DNA of 64,000 nt, from positions 171,332 through 235,331 of the forward strand of contig CAXSFM010000007.1 of the NCBI GenBank assembly GCA_964236735.1, given 5' to 3'. The notes under the pieces were generated by a model, which saw only the letters and a list, made by a program, of their open reading frames with translations, ran no database searches and was not told where the DNA came from. This document shows positions 52,432 through 61,532 of this stretch, one piece after another (the first letter of the stretch is position 1; every line of letters begins with the position of its first letter). The stretch comes from JAIVJG01 sp964236735. Its GTDB lineage: Bacteria > Acidobacteriota > Blastocatellia > Pyrinomonadales > Pyrinomonadaceae. The translations under genes were made by a program, and so were the position numbers.

Positions 52432-53508
52432 GTGAACAAATTGAGAAGCCGTCTATTGTGGAAGTTGCTGGGAATCATTCTGCTGGTGATTGCGGTCGTC
52501 GTCTCCGTGTTGTGGATGGCGATTGATTTGCTGGCGGCGCAAGCCTTCGTCCTGTTGATGCAAAGATACGGCGTCACTTCGCCGGACGTGCATAGACTAT
52601 TTCTCAGCGTCGCGCACTGGTATCTCATCTGGGCCAGCTTGTTCGGCGTCGCGCTCGCGATTGGTCTCGGCTCGCTGTTGACTTTCCGAGTGTTGAGGCC
52701 GCTCTCGCAGATGATGCTCGTGAGCAGAAATATCGCGCACGGCGATTACACTTCGCGCGTCGTTGTTTCTTCGCACGATGAAATCGGCGAACTGGCGTCA
52801 TCGTTCAATCGCATGGCGGACAGCTTGCAAAGAATCGAGCAACTGCGAAAGAGCATGGTCGTTGACATCGCGCACGAGTTGCGCGTGCCGCTGACGAACA
52901 TGCGCGGGTATCTCGAAGGCTTGAAGGATGGAGTGTTGCCGCCGTCGGCGCAGAATTTCGAGGTGCTGCACGAAGAGACTCTGCGGCTCTCGGCGCTGGC
53001 GGAAAATCTTTTACAGTTGAGCGAGGCCGACGCCGCGAGATTGAACCTGCACGCGCGCCGCGTCCGCCTGCATGAATTGATCGCGCAGAATCTCAGCTTG
53101 TTCGAGCCGCAATTCGCCGCCAAGAAAATCAGCGTCGGCACACTGTTCCGGCACGAAGCGGGTGATGTCTCGGCTGACCCGGACAAGCTTTCACAAGTCG
53201 TGCACAACCTGCTCCAGAACGCTCTGCGCTACACGCCGCAGGGCGGGAGCGTGCGCGTCGAAACTGAACGCGAGTCGGGCGGCGGCGTCAGGATGAGCGT
53301 CGTCAACACCGGCGAAGGCATCAACGCGGAAGACTTGCCGTTCATCTTCGAGCGATTTTTCCGCGCCGAGAAATCACGCTCGCGCGAGCACGGCGGCGCA
53401 GGCATCGGCCTCGCCATCGTCAAAGAACTGGTCGAGGCGCACGGCGGAAAAGTGTCAGCGGAGAGTTCTCAAGCGGAGACGCGCGTCTCGTTTGAGCTGC
53501 CCGCTTAA
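52432..53508 (+). CDS. Sensor histidine kinase, partner of the OmpR-type regulator
   Basis: The product is 358 aa starting at GTG. Two membrane helices (about 10-35 and 62-85) enclose a very short periplasmic loop. HAMP (about 86-138), the HisKA box (VVDIAHELRVPLTNMRGYLE) and ATPase motifs follow: N box LLQNALRYT, G1 NTGEGI, F box FIFERFFRAE and G2 GGAGIGLAIV. With such a small loop it probably senses the membrane or an associated protein. It forms a classic two-gene system with the preceding regulator. Confidence 0.93.
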   Translation: MNKLRSRLLWKLLGIILLVIAVVVSVLWMAIDLLAAQAFVLLMQRYGVTSPDVHRLFLSVAHWYLIWASLFGVALAIGLGSLLTFRVLRPLSQMMLVSRNIAHGDYTSRVVVSSHDEIGELASSFNRMADSLQRIEQLRKSMVVDIAHELRVPLTNMRGYLEGLKDGVLPPSAQNFEVLHEETLRLSALAENLLQLSEADAARLNLHARRVRLHELIAQNLSLFEPQFAAKKISVGTLFRHEAGDVSADPDKLSQVVHNLLQNALRYTPQGGSVRVETERESGGGVRMSVVNTGEGINAEDLPFIFERFFRAEKSRSREHGGAGIGLAIVKELVEAHGGKVSAESSQAETRVSFELPA

Positions 53509-53842
53509 AGCCGGACAATCTTTTATTCACCTCGCTTAATCTTTATCCAATCTTTATTTAAGACGAACGCCGATCTGTTATCCTGTCATTCTTAAATTCA
53601 AGAATGACGAATCGGCAAAGCGCGTTTGATCGCCGGTAAATCGCTCCGCCTCACACGCTCGCGCGAAACGGCGATTCTGTGACAGGAATTCTGAAGCCGT
53701 CGTCGCCGGTCGCGGTCTTTCTCGATAATTTTCGATTCCTCGTCAGGTTCTTTATTCTTCAACGAACGTGTGACACCGCACGGAAGTCGTGGAGCTTAAA
53801 TCTTAAGGTGAGTGGCCGGGGAAACATTGGAGTGATCTGCTT
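53509..53842. other. 334-bp gap with direct repeats and a palindrome upstream of the LysR gene
   Basis: AATCTTTATCC (53538-53548) is followed directly by AATCTTTATTT (53549-53559). Such tandem 11-bp repeats are the form bound by OmpR-type regulators. A perfect 9-bp inverted repeat GTCATTCTT-AAATTC-AAGAATGAC occupies 53585-53608. No gene is visible. These sites may regulate the LysR gene at 53843, or be the kinase 3' end. Confidence 0.5.
53538..53559. promoter_or_regulatory. Tandem 11-bp direct repeat, candidate OmpR-type operator
   Basis: The two copies agree at 9 of 11 positions with no spacer, 30 bp after the histidine kinase gene. The phased A/T-rich form suits an OmpR-family dimer such as the product of 51708-52418. 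The assignment is inference. Confidence 0.4.
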
Positions 53843-54769
53843 ATGATGCGTCTGGACTTGAGTCTGGTGGAAGTGTTCTGCTGCGTCTATGAGGAAGGCG
53901 GCTTCTCCAAGGCAGCCGAGAAACTGCGTATCTCACAGCCGACGATCAGCGGCCACATCAAGAATCTGGAAGAGTATCTCGGCACTAAACTTTTCGACCG
54001 CCTGCCGCGACAGGTCGTGCCGACGCACGCCGGGCAGTTACTCTACCGGCACGGCTGCGCCATCATCAAAGAGAGAGAAGCCGCGCTCCATGATTTGAGG
54101 AAATTTCTTCATCGCATGGAAGGCTCGCTCGTCATCTCGGCCAGCGCGTTCGGCGAATACGTCCTGCCGCCGATCATCGCCTCTTTCCGTGAACGCTTTC
54201 CCGCCGTCAAAGTCGAGTTGAAAATCTCCGAGCCGAAAGACGTGTGTGACGATGTGCTCAACGATGAGGCGGAACTCGGTTTCACCTGCGCCAAGATTGA
54301 CGCCGTCGGCCTCGAATTTCGCCGCATGACTTCCGGCGAGTTGGCGCTCGTCACTCCCAACAACGACGAGTGGCGTCGCGTGCGGGCAATCACGCTCGAA
54401 CATCTCGCCGAGAAACAATTCCTGTCGCGCGAAGCCGGATCGGGCTTGAGACAAGTCGTTGAACAGAAACTCGGGCGCACGCTCGACGAGTTCAACGTGG
54501 TCGGAAGCTTCGGATCAAACAGCGCGATCACGCAGGCCGTCAAAACCGGCATGGGCGTCTCCGTCCTGCCGCTCTTGTCGTTGAAGACGGAGATCGCCGA
54601 AGGAAAACTCAAAACCGTGCGGCTCGACGGCGCTGCGCCGCTCCTCTTCGATTTTCACGCCGTACTCAATCGCAAACGCACGCTCTCGCCGATCTCGGAA
54701 GTATTTCTCGAATGCGCTCTGGATGCTTCGGGAGGACGTAAAGCCGCTTCACAAGTCGCCGCGCATTGA
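53843..54769 (+). CDS. LysR-family transcriptional regulator
   Basis: The product is 308 aa. The N-terminal winged helix (FCCVYEEGGFSKAAEKLRIS, QPTISGHIKNLEEYLGTKLF) and a periplasmic-binding-like effector domain (about 95-295) give the standard LysR layout. The effector pocket is not predictable from sequence. Neighbouring genes at 55130-58777 include an RclC-like protein and stress-type proteins, so it may govern part of that region. GGAG lies 12 nt before the ATGATG start. Confidence 0.9.
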   Translation: MMRLDLSLVEVFCCVYEEGGFSKAAEKLRISQPTISGHIKNLEEYLGTKLFDRLPRQVVPTHAGQLLYRHGCAIIKEREAALHDLRKFLHRMEGSLVISASAFGEYVLPPIIASFRERFPAVKVELKISEPKDVCDDVLNDEAELGFTCAKIDAVGLEFRRMTSGELALVTPNNDEWRRVRAITLEHLAEKQFLSREAGSGLRQVVEQKLGRTLDEFNVVGSFGSNSAITQAVKTGMGVSVLPLLSLKTEIAEGKLKTVRLDGAAPLLFDFHAVLNRKRTLSPISEVFLECALDASGGRKAASQVAAH

Positions 54770-54822
54770 GAGTGTGGCGCGCATCCCGTCCCCGCAATTC
54801 TCGATAGCTGCGCCCTTCGCGC

Positions 54823-54865
54823 ATCGGAATTATGTATTGGATTTCCCGCGCCGCTTGTCAGTAAA
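54823..54865 (+). promoter_or_regulatory. Shared upstream module, copy A (before the DUF4142 gene)
   Basis: ATCGGAATTATGTATTGGA (54823-54841) is identical over 19 bases to 57230-57248. TTGGAT (54837-54842) and AGTAAA (54860-54865) are 17 bp apart and could be the promoter itself. Similarity resumes near 54940 (CTTAACAATATCCTCGC). The leader to the start at 55130 would be about 260 nt. The rest of the 54770-55129 gap has no gene. Confidence 0.6.
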
Positions 54866-55129
54866 CTGCTCCCCAGCATCAACCCGAAAAATTTATCTTC
54901 AAGCAGACTGTCGGGCTGGATTCCCCTGTCACACTCCAGCTTAACAATATCCTCGCTGCTCTAACCCCAATTTCTGATGATGCAAAATCAGACTTCGATG
55001 AAGTGCGGACACCGTGCTTGAACCGTCAGCGGTAAAAACAGTCGTCGAGAAACTTGCACGCGGAAACTGCCCAAGCCGGACGCGATTCAAGAGAAAGAGT
55101 TAGGAAAACCTGGTTAAGGGAGAACAAAG

Positions 55130-55747
55130 ATGAGCCAGCGCGTGAAACAAATCGTCAACTCGTGTGTCGTCATCGCTTGTGCGCTGCTGAGTGCAGCATC
55201 GTGCGGAACTCCGCCCGGCAGTAGCGGCACCGCGAACAGCGAGCCGCTCGTCAAGACCGAGCCGGCCAAGCCGCCGAGCGATAAAGGCGATCAGGTCGTG
55301 ACGGGCGGAGACCTCGCGTTTCTGAGCGATGCCGCGCCGGGTGGCTTGGCCGAAGTCGAACTCGGACAATTGGCCGCGAAGCAAGCGACGAGCGCCGGGG
55401 TCAGACAGTTTGCAGAACGCATGGTCGCCGACCACACGAAGGCGGGCGCGGATTTGAAGGCGCTCGCGCAGCAAAAGAAAGTGATGCTGCCAATGGAAGC
55501 GAACCCGAAGGACAAACAGGAAATGGACAAGCTCTCGAAACTGAAGGGCGCGGACTTTGATCGAGAGTACGTGACGGCGATGGTCGCGGCTCACGAAAGG
55601 GATGTGAAGGCGTTCGAGTCTGAAGCCAATGGAGCGGTGGATGCGGATGTCAAGGCGTTCGCAGCGAAGACTCTGCCGACGCTCAAAGAACATCTGCGAA
55701 TGATCAATGATCTAGCGGGCAAGATGGGCGCGCCACCGAAACCCTGA
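55130..55747 (+). CDS. DUF4142-family lipoprotein
   Basis: The product is 205 aa. The lipoprotein signal ends LLSAASC (Cys25), followed by a Gly/Ser/Pro linker. The mature part is a four-helix bundle of the DUF4142 (ferritin-like) family: DLAFLSDAAPGGLAEVELGQ, RQFAERMVADHTKAGADLKA, DREYVTAMVAAHERDVKAFE and TLPTLKEHLRMINDLAG. The conserved His/Glu positions could bind metal. The family's role is not established, though it recurs in stress-induced operons. Strong Shine-Dalgarno AAGGGAGAA. It sits behind the shared upstream module. Confidence 0.88.
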   Translation: MSQRVKQIVNSCVVIACALLSAASCGTPPGSSGTANSEPLVKTEPAKPPSDKGDQVVTGGDLAFLSDAAPGGLAEVELGQLAAKQATSAGVRQFAERMVADHTKAGADLKALAQQKKVMLPMEANPKDKQEMDKLSKLKGADFDREYVTAMVAAHERDVKAFESEANGAVDADVKAFAAKTLPTLKEHLRMINDLAGKMGAPPKP

Positions 55748-55846
55748 GACGTAGCGAAATCCTGAGACGTAAATCGAGAAGCCGAGCGGCGGCGCATTCA
55801 ACATTTGATGCAGTGCATTTAACAGAGTTGATAAGGAGACGCAAAA

Positions 55847-56341
55847 ATGGCTACCACCATGGAACATCTGGAGAGAGGCGACGCGGGTTTTAACCTTGAA
55901 GTAATCGGCGCGGCAGTGATCCGTTACGGGCTGGTCATCATCCTGCTCTGGGTCGGCGCGCTCAAATTCACGGCCTACGAGGCAGAGGGCATTCAACCTC
56001 TGGTCGCGCACAGTCCTTTCATGTCCTGGGCGTATTCGGTGATGAGCGTGCAAAGTTTCGCCATCCTCATCGGCCTCGTCGAAATTACGCTAGGGATTCT
56101 CATCGCCCTGCGCGCGTTCGCGCCGAAGCTCTCGGCCATCGGCAGCATCGGGGCGATTTTCATGTTTCTCATCACGCTCAGTTTCGCGCTCACGACGCCG
56201 GGCGTGTGGCAGCCAAATTACGGCTTCCCGTTCCCCTCGCCGATGCCGGGACAATTTCTGGCGAAGGATTTACTGCTGCTCGGCGCGGCCATCTGGACGG
56301 CTGGCGAAGCCTTGCGCGCCGCCCGCCTGCGTCGAGTTTGA
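55847..56341 (+). CDS. DUF417 (RclC/YkgB-like) membrane protein
   Basis: The product is 164 aa with four membrane segments and the family pattern VIRYGLVIILLWVGALKFTA, YEAEGIQPLVAHSPFMSW, LIGLVEITLGILIALRAF and FLITLSFALTTPGVWQPN. In E. coli the relative RclC is part of a reactive-chlorine resistance regulon. It may serve a similar oxidative-stress role here, by inference. TAAGGAGA precedes the ATG. The gap from 55748 holds a direct repeat CCTGAGACGTA. Confidence 0.88.
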   Translation: MATTMEHLERGDAGFNLEVIGAAVIRYGLVIILLWVGALKFTAYEAEGIQPLVAHSPFMSWAYSVMSVQSFAILIGLVEITLGILIALRAFAPKLSAIGSIGAIFMFLITLSFALTTPGVWQPNYGFPFPSPMPGQFLAKDLLLLGAAIWTAGEALRAARLRRV

Positions 56342-56509
56342 AAACCGCTCGTGACATGAGCTGAAAACGCGCGTGATTGCTTCGGGATAATTTCCTGACA
56401 TCGTGCCTCCGAAAAACTATTGAGCGCTTCATTCGCGAGCGTGTCTGTGGTGGACACAGGCGCGATGAAATGCGCGCATCGAAGTCGAGTTATTAAGGAG
56501 AAGCAAGCG

Positions 56510-57064
56510 ATGGGTGATAAGAGACGTAAAGGCCGGCGGCAGGAAACCGACGTGTTGAAGGGTTTGGTCGCGGGTCTCGTCGGGGGGCTGGTCGCGTCGT
56601 GGGCGATGAACGGGTTTCAGGCTTTATCGAGCAAGGTGTCTGAAGAAATTGAAAAGATGCAGGACGATGGATCGGCGCGCCAGAGCAAGAAGAAAGAAGA
56701 GGATGGAGGCGATGACGCGACGGTCAAGGCAGCGTCGGCGATTTCCGAAGGCGTCTTCGATCACAAGCTGACGAAGAAAGAAAAAAAGGTCGCGGGGCCG
56801 GCAGTTCACTTCGCCTTCGGGTCGGCGACGGGCGCATTCTACGGCGCGCTCGCGGAAGTCGCGCCGCTCGTCAGCACGGGCGCGGGTCTGCCCTTTGGCG
56901 CGATCTTCTGGTTGGCTGCGGACGAGGCGGCAGTGCCCGCGCTCGGCCTCTCGAAGCCGCCGACGGAATACCCTCTCTCGACGCACGCCAACGCGCTCGC
57001 ATCGCACTTTGTCTATGGCCTGACGACCGATCTCGTCCGTCGCGTCGTGCGTCGCGCGCTGTGA
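56510..57064 (+). CDS. DUF1440 (YagU-like) membrane protein
   Basis: The product is 184 aa from the ATG at 56510, which has TTAAGGAGAA upstream; a longer open frame to 56420 is unsupported. It has a basic N-terminus, a first membrane helix (VLKGLVAGLVGGLVASWAMN), and a charged Lys/Asp/Glu segment (about 50-95). The DUF1440 core follows (HFAFGSATGAFYGALAEVAP, GAIFWLAADEAAVPALGLS, ASHFVYGLTTDLVRRVVRR). E. coli YagU is linked to acid resistance; function here is unproven. It lies in a run of stress-type genes all reading plus. Confidence 0.85.
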   Translation: MGDKRRKGRRQETDVLKGLVAGLVGGLVASWAMNGFQALSSKVSEEIEKMQDDGSARQSKKKEEDGGDDATVKAASAISEGVFDHKLTKKEKKVAGPAVHFAFGSATGAFYGALAEVAPLVSTGAGLPFGAIFWLAADEAAVPALGLSKPPTEYPLSTHANALASHFVYGLTTDLVRRVVRRAL

Positions 57065-57547
57065 AGCGACAGTCGTTGCGGCATGAACGTGAGCGACAAC
57101 AAGCGACACGTTAAGTCGCCGACTCAAACAGCTTGAGAGCTTGAACTGTCGAAGTTTTAACGATGCCTCATCCTTCATCCGCGCTTTCCCTGACACGCAC
57201 GAATTTCCCAATAGTCTTTGTATTTTGTTATCGGAATTATGTATTGGACTTGAGCGCTGCCGCTCGTTAGTATCCATCTCACGTTAACCCCTTAAAATTC
57301 GATACGCTTCCCCTATTCGTAGGCCTCCTTAACGATACTCGCCGCGCTGTGTTCAGCAGGTAAATTGCCACAGGCGTTGATTATTTGATGAACGGGAAAT
57401 GCCTTGAACGAAGGTGGAAGGAAAGCAGCGTACACAAGAAAACGGTTGCGTCTGTCCGCACGCCGGCGCGCTCCGAATCCGTCTCGACGAATGAGCGGGA
57501 ATGAATATTCGCTCCGACAAACTGAAGAATGAATAAGGAGAAGAAAG
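57065..57547. other. 483-bp gap before the DUF4331 gene
   Basis: No gene seen. It holds copy B of the shared upstream module (57230-57273) and an AT-rich stretch. A CTTAACGATACTCGCCGCGC block (about 57329) resembles a block in the DUF4142 leader. It ends in AATAAGGAGAAGAAAG, a strong Shine-Dalgarno for 57548. Confidence 0.55.
57230..57273 (+). promoter_or_regulatory. Shared upstream module, copy B (before the DUF4331 gene)
   Basis: The same 19-base block as 54823-54841 is followed by TTGGAC (57244-57249), an 18-bp spacer and TAGTAT (57268-57273). The leader to 57548 would be about 270 nt. Conservation at two separate genes suggests one sigma factor or activator. Confidence 0.6.
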
Positions 57548-58777
57548 ATGATACGCCCTGGAAAAAATAAGATCACATTGGCCGCGCTCGCCATCACGGT
57601 GGCGCTCGCCATTCAACTCATGCCGCCGACGCGCATCAACGCTTCCGACCACATTGACTCGCCTTCAATCGCGCAGGATCGCGGCTCAGACATCGCGGAC
57701 ATGTGGGCGTTTCTCGACCCGAACGATAACTCGAAGGTCGTGCTGATTTTGAGCACGCAAGGGTTCATCGTCTCGGGCGAGCATTTCGGAATGCCTATCT
57801 TCGATCACAACATCCGCTACCGTTTCGAGATTGAGAACACGGGCGACGCCAAGCCGGACGCTTACGTTGATGTTCTCTACTCGAAGGGTCTCGGTCGCCA
57901 GATGCCGCAAACGGCGTCTATCGAGTTGCCGGGCGGCAAGAAGTTCTCCGCGCCGACCACCATCGCCACGCAGGAGTACAAAGCGCCCGAGTTCGTCGTC
58001 ACCACCGACCCGGCGACCGGAGTGCAGTTCTTCGCCGGTTGCGCCGACGACCCGTTTTTCCTCGACGACACGGGCGCGAACCGCACAGTCGCCTCCGCGA
58101 TTATGAATCCGGGACATCCCAACACTGCGCTCCTCGGCGAGCGCGGCGGGCGCGACACCTACGCGGGCTTGAACACGCTCATCACCGCCGTCAGCATCCC
58201 TGCGGACATGCTGCGCGGCAAGGCCGGGAACGTGATCGGCATCAACGGCGTGACGCAACGCCGCAAGACGCAACGCATTAAGGAAGACGGCTCGGTCGAG
58301 GGCGACGGCGACTGGGTGACGGTTGACCGCGAAGGCGGCCCGCTCGTCAACAACGGATTGGTTCCCGCGCCGCGCAAGGACGAATACAACGCCGCCTCGA
58401 CGGAGGACGACGCGAAGGGCAAATTCAAAGACGACATCGTCAAGTCTCTGAAAGCCTTCAACACTGATGACGCGCACATCGCCATGCTCGCGAAAGCGGC
58501 GGTGGAGAAGGGCGACATCCTGCGCCTCGACTTAAGCGTGCCGAACAAGGGTTCGGGCGGAGGCACCAACCGCGACGGCGGCTTCGGCAAGATGGGCGGG
58601 CGACGCTTGCAGGACGACGTGGTGGACATGGTCTTCACCATCATCAACAACGGCAAGCCATTGAGCGACAAGGTGGACGGTAACGAGGTGGCGTTCCGCG
58701 ACCGCTTCCCGTTCGTCGCCGACCCGGCGCAACCATTCCCTCCGGGCAAGAACCCGGACGACCGCACGAGACAGTAA
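57548..58777 (+). CDS. DUF4331-family exported protein
   Basis: The product is 409 aa. The signal peptide is about residues 8-32 (ITLAALAITVALAIQLMPPT, cleavage near INASDHID). The mature protein starts with the family block SDHIDSPSIAQDRGSDIADMW-like and has YRFEIENTGDAKPDAYVDVL, DPFFLDD, PSNPALLGERGG-like NTALLGERGGRD, and DVVDMVFTIINNGKPLSDKV. DUF4331 proteins are extracellular beta-rich proteins of unknown role, commonly beside a TPR lipoprotein as here (58921). Strong Shine-Dalgarno. It is controlled from the shared module upstream. Confidence 0.88.
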   Translation: MIRPGKNKITLAALAITVALAIQLMPPTRINASDHIDSPSIAQDRGSDIADMWAFLDPNDNSKVVLILSTQGFIVSGEHFGMPIFDHNIRYRFEIENTGDAKPDAYVDVLYSKGLGRQMPQTASIELPGGKKFSAPTTIATQEYKAPEFVVTTDPATGVQFFAGCADDPFFLDDTGANRTVASAIMNPGHPNTALLGERGGRDTYAGLNTLITAVSIPADMLRGKAGNVIGINGVTQRRKTQRIKEDGSVEGDGDWVTVDREGGPLVNNGLVPAPRKDEYNAASTEDDAKGKFKDDIVKSLKAFNTDDAHIAMLAKAAVEKGDILRLDLSVPNKGSGGGTNRDGGFGKMGGRRLQDDVVDMVFTIINNGKPLSDKVDGNEVAFRDRFPFVADPAQPFPPGKNPDDRTRQ

Positions 58778-58920
58778 CCTCAACACATAAGCCGGGCGGG
58801 GGCGTACACCGCCCGGCAATCTTTCAAATCACACAGCGCGAGTGCGGGGCGGCGGAGAAAGATTCACTGCGCTGCATCTTCGTGCCGTCGCCCCGTATCC
58901 GCATTTGAATTCAGGCAACT

Positions 58921-60342
58921 ATGCAACGGCAAATCATCAGGTGGACGGCGCTCACGCTGCTGCTGGCTGGCGCGACCTTGACGGCGAGCGGTTGCGGCGA
59001 CATCTGGTCGGCGCGCGAGACATCATCCCGTGCCGCCGGCACGACGCCTGCCGTGCCCGCCGCCATTACGCTCGACAGCGACGAACAGGCGGTCGAGGCG
59101 ACGATTCGTTTTCTGGAAGCGCGCGTCAAGAGCGACCCGGAAGATTTCTCCGCTTATAACAAACTCGCGGGCTATTACTTGCAGCGCGTGCGCGAGACGG
59201 GCAACGTGCAGTATCTGGACTTGGCTGCGCGTGCGGCGCGCGCGTCACTCGCGTCCGTCCCCGTCGTGCGTAACACGGGTGGGTTGGCGGCGCTGGCGGG
59301 GGTCGAATTCGCCTCGCACGATTTCGCCGACGCGCGCGATCACGCACGACAGTTAATCGAGCTTGAGCCGGGCAAAGCTTATCCATACGGGACGCTCGGC
59401 GACGCGCTGCTTGAGCTGGGCGATTACGACGGCGCGGCGGACGCCTATCACACGATGGAGCGCAAGGCCGGCGGCATCAACGAAGGAACAGAGACGCGGC
59501 AGGCCAAACTCGCGACGCTGCGCGGCGACAACGCGGGCGCGCGGCGACATCTCGTCAACGCGCTCGCGCTCGCGCTCGACCTGCCCTCGCCGCCGCGCGA
59601 GACTGTCGCGTGGTGTCGCTGGCAATTAGGTGAGACGGCTTTCGCTTCCGGTGACTACGAGACAGCGGAGCGGCATTATCGTGATGCCCTGACAACCTTC
59701 CCTGATTACTATCGCGCCGTCGCTTCGTTGGGGCGCGTGCGCGCCGCGCGTGGTGATCTGCCGGGCGCTATCGCGCAGTATGAGCGCGCGACGAAACTTC
59801 TGCCCGATCCAAATTTCGTCGCCGCGCTCGGCGATCTCTACAAACTTGCGGGTCGCGAGAGGGAAGCCGCCGCGCAGTATGAATTGGTCGAGCAGATCGG
59901 ACATCTCAGCGCGTTGAACGGCGCGCTCTACAACCGTCAACTCGCGCTTTTTTATGCCGACCACGACTTGAAACCTGCGGAGGCTTACACGCAGGCCGCG
60001 CGTGAGTATGAAGTGCGGCGCGACATCTACGGCGCGGACGCGGTCGCATGGACGGCGCTCAAGGCGGGCAAACTCGACGAAGCGCAACAAGCGATGAAAG
60101 AAGCGTTGCGGCTCAACACGCAGGACGCGCGGCTGCTGTATCACGCCGCGATGATCGCGCGTGCGGCGGGCGACGAGACGACGGCGCGCGACGATCTGCG
60201 CCGCGCTCTCGCGCTCAACGCGCAGTTTGATCCGCTGCAAGCCGCCAACGCCAGAAACGCGCTGGCGGCGGAACTCAAGACCGATCAATCTCCGACCGCT
60301 CGCGCGCCGATGGATGTCGCGCCGCAGGATTCGACGCGCTAA
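58921..60342 (+). CDS. TPR lipoprotein, partner of the DUF4331 protein
   Basis: The product is 473 aa. The lipobox signal ends LTASGC (Cys25). About nine tetratricopeptide-like helical pairs follow, for example PYGTLGDALLELGDYDGAAD, LGETAFASGDYETAERHYRD and LGRVRAARGDLPGAIAQYER. It should be an envelope-anchored scaffold. The 143-bp gap after the DUF4331 gene has no terminator that I can see, so both may be cotranscribed. The Shine-Dalgarno is weak (CAGG). Confidence 0.88.
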   Translation: MQRQIIRWTALTLLLAGATLTASGCGDIWSARETSSRAAGTTPAVPAAITLDSDEQAVEATIRFLEARVKSDPEDFSAYNKLAGYYLQRVRETGNVQYLDLAARAARASLASVPVVRNTGGLAALAGVEFASHDFADARDHARQLIELEPGKAYPYGTLGDALLELGDYDGAADAYHTMERKAGGINEGTETRQAKLATLRGDNAGARRHLVNALALALDLPSPPRETVAWCRWQLGETAFASGDYETAERHYRDALTTFPDYYRAVASLGRVRAARGDLPGAIAQYERATKLLPDPNFVAALGDLYKLAGREREAAAQYELVEQIGHLSALNGALYNRQLALFYADHDLKPAEAYTQAAREYEVRRDIYGADAVAWTALKAGKLDEAQQAMKEALRLNTQDARLLYHAAMIARAAGDETTARDDLRRALALNAQFDPLQAANARNALAAELKTDQSPTARAPMDVAPQDSTR

Positions 60343-60440
60343 TACAGAAGACGTGTGCAGAGGCGGTCACGGTAAATCTCAATCTCAAACTCAGTCCGGC
60401 GAACACGGCTTCGCGACGGACGGCGGTTAAGGAATAAATT

Positions 60441-60980
60441 ATGAATCACTTCTCCCTCTCGCGTGATTATTACCTTCGAGTCATTTTCGCATCTTGTTTC
60501 ATCCTGCTGATGATTCCGTTGGCAGCCAACGCGCAAGCTCCCAAGCCGCCGCGCGTCGGTGGGCACGTCGGCGTCGTGTTTCCCATCGTGACGCGAGACG
60601 ACGGCAGAACCATCACCATCGCTGACGACTTCGTGGTCGGTTTTCCCGTCGGCATCACGATCAGAAACAGCAGCCCGTTCTCGTTCGACTTCGAGTTCAT
60701 CCCGACGATCAACCGCTCGCCGAGACAAGACGTGACGCTCACCGTGCATCCGGGAATCATCTATAGCTTCAAGAAAAACTACGCCGTGGGTCTGCGCGCG
60801 GCGTTCGACATCGGCGCGGACGCATACGGCTTCACTCCGCTCGTCCAGCGCAGTTGGAAGATCAAGGGCGACACCAAGTTTTTCATCGAGGCGGATTTCC
60901 CCGTGCGCTTTCGGCAGCAACCCGACGGACGCAGAACAAAGTCCGGCGCGTTCGGCGCGCATTTCGGCGTCGCGTTCTAG
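60441..60980 (+). CDS. Small outer-membrane beta-barrel-like protein, unknown
   Basis: The product is 179 aa. It has a signal peptide (YYLRVIFASCFILLMIPLAA, cleavage at NAQA, about 32). The mature part has alternating amphipathic beta strands (GGHVGVVFPIV, DFVVGFPVGITI, FSFDFEFIPTI, YAVGLRAAFDIG) and ends in Phe (AFGAHFGVAF), a usual outer-membrane barrel C-terminus. The specific family is not recognised. TTAAGGAAT precedes the ATG. It may follow the TPR gene in one unit (98-bp gap). Confidence 0.75.
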   Translation: MNHFSLSRDYYLRVIFASCFILLMIPLAANAQAPKPPRVGGHVGVVFPIVTRDDGRTITIADDFVVGFPVGITIRNSSPFSFDFEFIPTINRSPRQDVTLTVHPGIIYSFKKNYAVGLRAAFDIGADAYGFTPLVQRSWKIKGDTKFFIEADFPVRFRQQPDGRRTKSGAFGAHFGVAF

Positions 60981-61031
60981 TCGTTTAGAATAGGCGCGCG
61001 CACTAATGTAAATTGACGGAGGGACACGACG

Positions 61032-61433
61032 ATGATGAGCGAGAAAATCGAGAAGACCGATGAAGAGTGGCGACGCGAGTTGACGCCGGAACAGTATTAC
61101 GTCACCAGACAGAAGGGGACGGAGAAACCTTTCACGGGCGAATATTGGGACAACCACGAAGCGGGAATTTACTACTGCGCCGACTGCGGGCAGAAATTAT
61201 TCGGCTCCGACACGAAGTACGATTCGGGCTGCGGGTGGCCGAGTTTCTACGCTCCGGCAGATGCAGAAGGCGTCCAGACAGAGCGGGACACGAGCCACGG
61301 CATGATTCGCACGGAAGTGAAATGCAGCCGTTGCGACGCGCATCTCGGACACATCTTCGACGACGGCCCCAAGCCGACGGGTCAGCGTTACTGCATCAAC
61401 TCCGCATCTCTCAAATTCGAGCAGAAGCCCTGA
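61032..61433 (+). CDS. msrB: Peptide-methionine (R)-S-oxide reductase
   Basis: The product is 133 aa, cytoplasmic. Zinc cysteines are Cys49/Cys52 (YYCADCGQ) and Cys98/Cys101 (KCSRCDAH). The catalytic Cys121 is in RYCINSASLKF. GCGWPSF and HIFDDGPKPTGQR are further signatures. It reduces the R form of methionine sulfoxide in proteins. GGAGG precedes the ATGATG start. It stands next to the selenoprotein locus, but here the active residue is Cys (TGC), not selenocysteine. Confidence 0.95.
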   Translation: MMSEKIEKTDEEWRRELTPEQYYVTRQKGTEKPFTGEYWDNHEAGIYYCADCGQKLFGSDTKYDSGCGWPSFYAPADAEGVQTERDTSHGMIRTEVKCSRCDAHLGHIFDDGPKPTGQRYCINSASLKFEQKP

Positions 61434-61532
61434 GATGGCGTCGCGCGTTGCCAGTGCATGGCGCGCGAGGTTTTTCATACACGACTCCTCTGCGTCATCG
61501 TTCGCGGCGACGATTCAAGGTACAGTATCCGC

